8,556 bases of DNA, taken from the NCBI GenBank assembly GCA_019247865.1, contig JAFBAJ010000697.1, forward strand, positions 1 to 8,556, given 5' to 3'. This DNA is from Acidobacteriota bacterium. Its GTDB lineage: Bacteria; Acidobacteriota; Blastocatellia; Pyrinomonadales; Pyrinomonadaceae. Below are positions 4,389-8,556 of this stretch, piece after piece. Every line of letters begins with the position of its first letter. Within the stretch, counting starts at the first letter, position 1. The notes beneath the pieces were generated by a model, which saw only the letters and a list, made by a program, of their open reading frames with translations, did no database searches and was not told the origin of the DNA. Position numbers and translations under genes: made by a program.

Positions 4389-6640
4389 TTCGGACTCGAT
4401 GCGCCGTAGATGCTGACGCCGGTAAAGGCCGGGGGATGAAACTGGAACTCGGTCGGGTGCGAGCCGTCGCGGACGGCGACGTTGTTCGCTTCGAGTGTGC
4501 TGCCGGTCGCGCGCTGAAAGTCCGAGATGGCTTTGTTGAGGTCTGTCTGCGCCTGCAACTCGCGCCCCTGCGCGGCCAACAGCTCGGTCTGTCTTTGCAG
4601 AACCAGGTAGACGGTCGTCGTTCCGGCTTTGAACTGTCGCTGCTCGCTCTCGTACTGCTGCTCGGCGGAAGAGCGCGCGGCGGCCGCTGCGGCGAGCCTC
4701 GCCTCAGCCGAACGCAAAGTCTGCGTCGCGTTGCGCACCTCGGCTTCGATGACCTGCTCCTGTTGCGCGCGCAGGTTCTCGATCCGGCGGCCGACGGCGA
4801 GCGATTCGCCCAGATTAGCTTCGGCCGTGCGGTTGCGCAAAGGTATCTCGATACGCACGCCGACGCGATAGGTCGGAAAATCCAGACCGAAGATTTCGGC
4901 CAGAGACCTGTTCGGGCCGCCGACCAGATTCGGCGCGACGGTAGTGCCGGTGCTGTCCGGGAGCGGCGGCAGTCCGGCGAGCGCCGAGAGCTGATTGACG
5001 CGTGCGCGCAGCACAGCATTCGTGCTGTTCGGGTTCGAGCCCGCCTGAACAGCTGTGCCGGAGAGCCCGACCGACGTGACCGTCCCGATGAGATCGATCT
5101 GCGGCTTCGTCTGGTCGCGGAAAAACTTTGTGTCGACCTGGTTGATCTCGGCGTTGGTCTGGAGCTGTGCGATCTCCGGCCGATTCTGCATCGCAGCCGC
5201 GAGCGCCTGTTCGAGCGGGACGCGCGGGGCTTCGAGATTGATCGGCGTGACCGGCGTCAGCGGGCGCGACCACAGCTCCGCTTTACGATCCGGGAGAATC
5301 AGCGTCTTCAAAGTATTCTCGGCGCGCGTGACGGCCTCCTGCGCGGTGTAGACGTTCTGCTCGAAGGTCGTGACCTGCGTGCTGGCGGCGACGATGTCAA
5401 TCGGCGCGAGGACGCCCTTCTCGACCAGCCGCTGATTGCTCTCGACCTGTAAGCGCGCCTGCTTGACGGCGTCGATCTGCACCTGCAGATTGCGGAGCGA
5501 GAAGACCAGCTCCCAGTAAGCCTGCTCGACCTGCGCGATGACTTCGATTGCCTGCTGGCGAAACTGCGCGTCGGTCAAAGAGAGGTTCTTCTTCGCGATC
5601 TCGATGGTGCGGCGATTGTTGTCAATGCTTCGGCCGCGCCACAAGGGCTGCGTGTAAGTGAAGGTGAGCGCCGTCGGGAACTGCGGGTTGAGCGTCACGT
5701 TCTGGTTGTTGGTCGTGAGGCGCGTCGAAGAGAAATCGAGCTGGTACGAGCCGCCCGCGAACGGCGAAAAGCCGCCGAGGCGTACCGCACCCGTCGCGTC
5801 CGTCTGCTGGACGGAGCCGTTCTGCGCGCCGCCTAAAGTCGAGCTGGTTGGAGTCGTGCGGCTCTCGAAATAGCTCTCGGAAGAGAAGACCGGATCGTAG
5901 ACGCCGCGCGCGGCTCTCAGTTGAAACTCTGCGATCTGGACGTTGATGCGCGAGCCATCGATGTTGTTGTTGTTCTGGAGCGCGAGGCCGATGGCTTCGT
6001 TGAGCGTCAACGGCGTCTGGTCGTTGATGTCCACGCCGACTCTCTCGGCGGACGGCAGCGGGCGCTCCTGCGCTTTGAAGTTCGGCGCGACGGGCGGAGG
6101 CTCCACAGGCAGCTCTGCCGGAGCGATGCCACCTGAGACGCCCACGTTCTGCTGCGGAGTCTGCTGCACGCCGTTCACCGGCGCGGTCGTTCCCGGCGTG
6201 CCTGTTTGGGGCGCGGTCGTCCCGGCGGGCGTGGCCGTCTGCGGCTGCTGCTGTCCCGGCGCGGTCTGCTGCGATGACGGCGCGACCTGCGGCGAGGGCG
6301 GGCGCGGCCCCTGCGTGTTGGGCGTCGTCTGTTGACGCTGCTGGTCGACGCCGGTCTGCGGCTGTGTGCTCTGCTGCGCCTCGTTGTCGGGACGCACGGG
6401 CGCGCTCGCAGAGTTCGGCGGCAACTGCGTGGTCGAAGGCGGCGGCGTGCCCGGCTGCGTCTGCTGCTGTGCAAACGTCACTACCGGAGCGACGAAAAAT
6501 ATCATGAGCCACAGAGCCACAGAGCCACAGAGATTTTTAAGAAGGAGATAACGCTTCTCTTTCTTGTCCGTCTCTCTGTCTCTGTGGCTCTGTGGCAAGT
6601 TCTTTCTCACTGTCTTAATCGCCTGAAGCTTGATCAACAT
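4385..6640 (-). CDS. TolC-like outer-membrane efflux protein with long Pro/Gln/Thr-rich N-terminal linker
   Basis: This 751-residue outer membrane factor would form the trimeric exit duct of the RND pump. Residues 1-57 are a long leader containing an inverted-repeat element (15-45), then IFFVAPVVTFA with likely cleavage after Ala57. Residues about 58-190 are low complexity, rich in Pro, Gln, Thr and Ala. The first OEP repeat starts at LTLNEAIGLALQNN (211-224) and includes TQPLWRG (330-336) and the turn VEKGVLAPIDIVAAS (406-420). The second runs from about 474 to 715 with FKAGTTTVYLVLQRQTELLAAQ near 670-691. A normal OMF is about 420-500 residues; the extra length is the linker. The start at 6640 is supported by AAAGGA five bases upstream and overlaps the RND gene by 26 bp. 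A later ATG at residue 46 would leave too short a signal peptide. The stop overlaps the adaptor ATG (ATGA). Confidence 0.92.
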   Translation of the reverse strand: MLIKLQAIKTVRKNLPQSHRDRETDKKEKRYLLLKNLCGSVALWLMIFFVAPVVTFAQQQTQPGTPPPSTTQLPPNSASAPVRPDNEAQQSTQPQTGVDQQRQQTTPNTQGPRPPSPQVAPSSQQTAPGQQQPQTATPAGTTAPQTGTPGTTAPVNGVQQTPQQNVGVSGGIAPAELPVEPPPVAPNFKAQERPLPSAERVGVDINDQTPLTLNEAIGLALQNNNNIDGSRINVQIAEFQLRAARGVYDPVFSSESYFESRTTPTSSTLGGAQNGSVQQTDATGAVRLGGFSPFAGGSYQLDFSSTRLTTNNQNVTLNPQFPTALTFTYTQPLWRGRSIDNNRRTIEIAKKNLSLTDAQFRQQAIEVIAQVEQAYWELVFSLRNLQVQIDAVKQARLQVESNQRLVEKGVLAPIDIVAASTQVTTFEQNVYTAQEAVTRAENTLKTLILPDRKAELWSRPLTPVTPINLEAPRVPLEQALAAAMQNRPEIAQLQTNAEINQVDTKFFRDQTKPQIDLIGTVTSVGLSGTAVQAGSNPNSTNAVLRARVNQLSALAGLPPLPDSTGTTVAPNLVGGPNRSLAEIFGLDFPTYRVGVRIEIPLRNRTAEANLGESLAVGRRIENLRAQQEQVIEAEVRNATQTLRSAEARLAAAAAARSSAEQQYESEQRQFKAGTTTVYLVLQRQTELLAAQGRELQAQTDLNKAISDFQRATGSTLEANNVAVRDGSHPTEFQFHPPAFTGVSIYGASSPK
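6508..6596. repeat. Inverted repeat with 8-bp GCCACAGA units, inside the TolC-like leader
   Basis: The left arm begins with three copies of GCCACAGA (6508-6531). The right arm ends with two copies of TCTGTGGC (6581-6596) preceded by a degenerate third (6573-6580). Seventeen bases pair perfectly (6508-6524 with 6580-6596) around a 55-base interior. On the coding strand it covers residues about 15-45 of the TolC-like protein. The first arm encodes hydrophilic residues (PQSHRDRE), the interior basic residues (KKEKR), and the second arm hydrophobic ones (LCGSVALW) that run straight into the signal-peptide core. The architecture matches the element at 4296-4368, although the unit sequence differs. 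Confidence 0.88.
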
Positions 6641-8556
6641 ATCTATCCTTTGCGGGCTTGCGCTTAGGCGCTTTCGACTTGCGCGCGAAGAGGCTCGCGT
6701 AAGCTTCCGAGAAACGACGCCCCGCGCCTCCCGTAAAATTGCTGAACCGCGCGCCGATGCGGCCCCACACGCGCGACTCCTTCGCGTCCTCGAAGAGCGA
6801 GTAGAAGACCGGCACGGCCAGCAAGGTTAAAAGCAGACACAAGCTCTGTCCGCCCACCACCAGCACGCCAATCGAGCGGTTCGTCGCCGCGCCCGCGCCG
6901 CTTCCGAGGATCAACGGAATCATGCCCGCGACGAGCGCGATGGTCGTCATCAGGATCGGGCGCAGGCGGTCGCGGTTGGCTTGCAGGATGGCGTCGTAAC
7001 GATCCATGCCGTGCGCGCGCAGCTCGTTCGTGTGATCTATTTGCAGAATCGCGTTCTTCTTGACGATGCCGAAGAGGAGCAGGATGCCGAGCGCGGAAAA
7101 GATGTTGAGCCGCTGCCCTGCGATGAGCGTCGAGAGGAGCGCGAACGGAATCGAGAGCGGCAGCGTCAGAAGAATCGTCACAGGGTGTATGAACGACTCG
7201 AACTGCGCCGCCAGAATCAGGTACATGAAGACGAACGAGAGCAGGAACGCGAGCATGAAAGATTGGTTCGCGCGTTGCAGCTCTTTCGACTGTCCCGTCA
7301 CGCCCGTCCGGTAGCCCGCCTCCATGTTGAGGCCGCTCGCGTAACTCTGCATCGCCGCGATGGCGTCCGCCTCAGAGGCTCCGGGCGCAGGCGCTGCTGA
7401 AATCGTGACCTGTCTCTGACGATTCAGACGATCAATCGAGGCCGGGCTTTTGCCCTCCTGTATCTCCACCAGCTTGTCCAGGCTCACAGTGCCCGCCGTC
7501 GAAGAGGCGACGGTGAAATTGTTGAGCCCCTCGCGCGTGCGGCGAAACTCCTCTTCGGCCTGCACGGTCACGTCGTACTGCTCCGAGTTCTCGCTGAAGG
7601 TCGTCACGCGCTGCCCTGCGGCGAGCGTGTTCAGAGCCTGCGCCACGTCGCCGGCCTTGACGCCGAGGTCACCCGCGCGCTGGCGGTCGATCAGCACGCG
7701 CACTTCGGGGCTGCCGAGCTGGAGCGAGCGGTCTGCGTCGCGGAACTTGTTGTCCTGCTTGAGCTGGTCCACCAGCTTCTTTGAATATTCGTCGAGCTTC
7801 TGGATGTCCGGGCCGCTGATGAAGAGGCCGACCTGCGAGCCGCCGCGCCCCGTCCCGATGCTCGCGCCGATGCTCGACGTGCCGGAGACGCCGATCTGAT
7901 ATTCCTTAGGATACTTGCGCTTCTGAATCATCTGCCGCGTGCGATTGATGAGATCGCTCTGCGATGCGCTGCGCTCCTTGACCGGCTTGAGGCTCACGTT
8001 GACGGTGCCGGAGTTCGGCCCGCCGCCGCGACCGAAGCCGGCCAGAGCGAGCGTGTTCTGCACGCCCGGAATCTGCTCGCGCACGTCGCGCGAGATGCGG
8101 TCGAGGATGCTCTGCGTCGCCGCGAGGCTCGTCCCTTCGGGCGCGCGCAGAGAAATTTGGAAAGCCGACTCGTCTTCGTCCGGCAGGAAGTTGTAGCCGA
8201 CCCATTTGAAGAGCGGCCAGATCGAAACGATGACCACCGCGCACACGATGACGACGACCCAGCGATGAGCCATCGACCAGCGCAGCATCCACATATAAGT
8301 CCGGTCGATGGGACGATAGAAGCGCCCCTGCTTGGAATCCGAATCATGCCCGCCGTCGACGCTCTCGTCAGCATAGCTCTCATCGTCGTGAACATTCTGC
8401 TCAGCATCCCTCTCAGACACCACCACGCGCGACTCGTTCGCCAGGAGCGCGGGCGCATCTCCCTCCGAAGGCTCGCTCCCGGTGTTCGCGGGCAGCGGCT
8501 CTTCCTTGCTCTTGATCCAGCGCGCCGCGAGCATCGGCGTCAGCGTGAACGAGACG
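6615..8556 (-). CDS. RND (HAE1-type) efflux pump, C-terminal part, cut by window edge
   Basis: The frame is open to the window's right edge, where it reads VSFTLTPMLAARW, the conserved end of TM6. This is therefore the last roughly 646 residues of a pump of about 1,000-1,100 residues, and the methionine at 8534 is internal. An acidic, poorly conserved-looking insert of about 60 residues follows TM6, then TM7 (MAHRWVVVIVCAVVIVSIWPL). The second large periplasmic domain comes next, with FLPDEDESAFQISLRAPEG and LINRTRQMI. TM8-TM12 carry FMYLILAAQFESF, NIFSALGILLLFGIVKKNAI, RLRPILMTTIALVAGMIPL and GVLVVGGQSLCLLLTLLAVPV. The C-terminal tail (about 60 residues) is basic. Proton-relay residues of TM4 lie outside the window. 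It is an inner-membrane proton-driven exporter; the substrate cannot be told. It overlaps the TolC-like gene by 26 bp, indicating one transcript. Confidence 0.95.
   Translation of the reverse strand, partial: VSFTLTPMLAARWIKSKEEPLPANTGSEPSEGDAPALLANESRVVVSERDAEQNVHDDESYADESVDGGHDSDSKQGRFYRPIDRTYMWMLRWSMAHRWVVVIVCAVVIVSIWPLFKWVGYNFLPDEDESAFQISLRAPEGTSLAATQSILDRISRDVREQIPGVQNTLALAGFGRGGGPNSGTVNVSLKPVKERSASQSDLINRTRQMIQKRKYPKEYQIGVSGTSSIGASIGTGRGGSQVGLFISGPDIQKLDEYSKKLVDQLKQDNKFRDADRSLQLGSPEVRVLIDRQRAGDLGVKAGDVAQALNTLAAGQRVTTFSENSEQYDVTVQAEEEFRRTREGLNNFTVASSTAGTVSLDKLVEIQEGKSPASIDRLNRQRQVTISAAPAPGASEADAIAAMQSYASGLNMEAGYRTGVTGQSKELQRANQSFMLAFLLSFVFMYLILAAQFESFIHPVTILLTLPLSIPFALLSTLIAGQRLNIFSALGILLLFGIVKKNAILQIDHTNELRAHGMDRYDAILQANRDRLRPILMTTIALVAGMIPLILGSGAGAATNRSIGVLVVGGQSLCLLLTLLAVPVFYSLFEDAKESRVWGRIGARFSNFTGGAGRRFSEAYASLFARKSKAPKRKPAKDRYVDQASGD
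6646..6651 (-). promoter_or_regulatory. Ribosome-binding site of the TolC-like gene
   Basis: On the - strand this reads AAAGGA followed by a five-base spacer (TAGAT) and the ATG at 6640-6638. It lies inside the 3' end of the RND gene. It decides the start upstream of the inverted repeat, so the repeat is translated. Confidence 0.75.

Noticed and set aside
4436..5452. 338-residue + strand ORF opposite the TolC-like gene
   Set aside because: It is antisense to a well-supported outer-membrane factor with family motifs throughout. Its composition is Arg-rich and shows no domain, as expected from a GC-rich complement.
5622..6512. 296-residue - strand ORF in another frame of the TolC-like gene
   Set aside because: It is an alternative-frame reading of the low-complexity linker and first OEP repeat, giving Ala/Arg-rich nonsense.

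Overview
The window is GC-rich, compact bacterial DNA from a Gram-negative-type (two-membrane) organism. It encodes a periplasmic heme/cobalamin-type ABC importer and an RND efflux pump with a TolC-like outer-membrane channel. The intergenic palindrome arrays, the 8-bp-unit inverted repeats inside genes and the Pro/Gln/Thr-rich linker are, from memory, common in Acidobacteriota (for example Blastocatellia) and some other environmental phyla. That assignment is a low-confidence inference; no rRNA or other phylogenetic marker is present.

Layout. Bases 1-559 hold no gene. They carry two back-to-back arrays of short palindromic repeats: a GCCGC/GCGGC-stem array at about 21-270 and an AGCTCC/GGAGCT-stem array at about 271-520. 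The arrays share the same linker, but in opposite orientation. On the + strand, 560-3283 is a tight three-gene operon of substrate-binding lipoprotein, FecCD-type permease and ATPase, best matching a heme importer (HmuTUV). Its junctions are a 4-bp GTGA overlap and a 10-bp gap.

On the - strand, reading from the right edge, is an RND efflux operon. It begins with the C-terminal half of an RND pump (cut by the window edge). A TolC-like outer-membrane factor follows with a 26-bp overlap, then a short lipoprotein-like adaptor with only lipoyl and hairpin parts (4-bp ATGA overlap), then a three-TM protein of unknown function (15-bp gap). The two operons converge with 10 bp between their stop codons and no visible terminator.

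How the genes work together. HmuTUV would capture heme (or a related chelate) in the periplasm and carry it across the inner membrane; no TonB-dependent receptor is in view. The RND pump, adaptor and TolC-like channel would form a tripartite exporter. The adaptor seen here lacks the usual beta-barrel and membrane-proximal domains, so it is either an unusual mini-adaptor or an accessory to a full adaptor outside the window.

The most unusual signal is in the leaders of the adaptor and the TolC-like protein. Each contains a different inverted repeat whose arms are built from 8-bp units (GCAAAGGC and GCCACAGA). An 8-bp period cycles through all reading frames without a stop. One arm therefore always encodes hydrophilic, mostly basic peptide and the other always hydrophobic peptide, so the element reads as a signal-peptide-like segment in any frame and either orientation. 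Both copies lie exactly where a signal peptide is expected.
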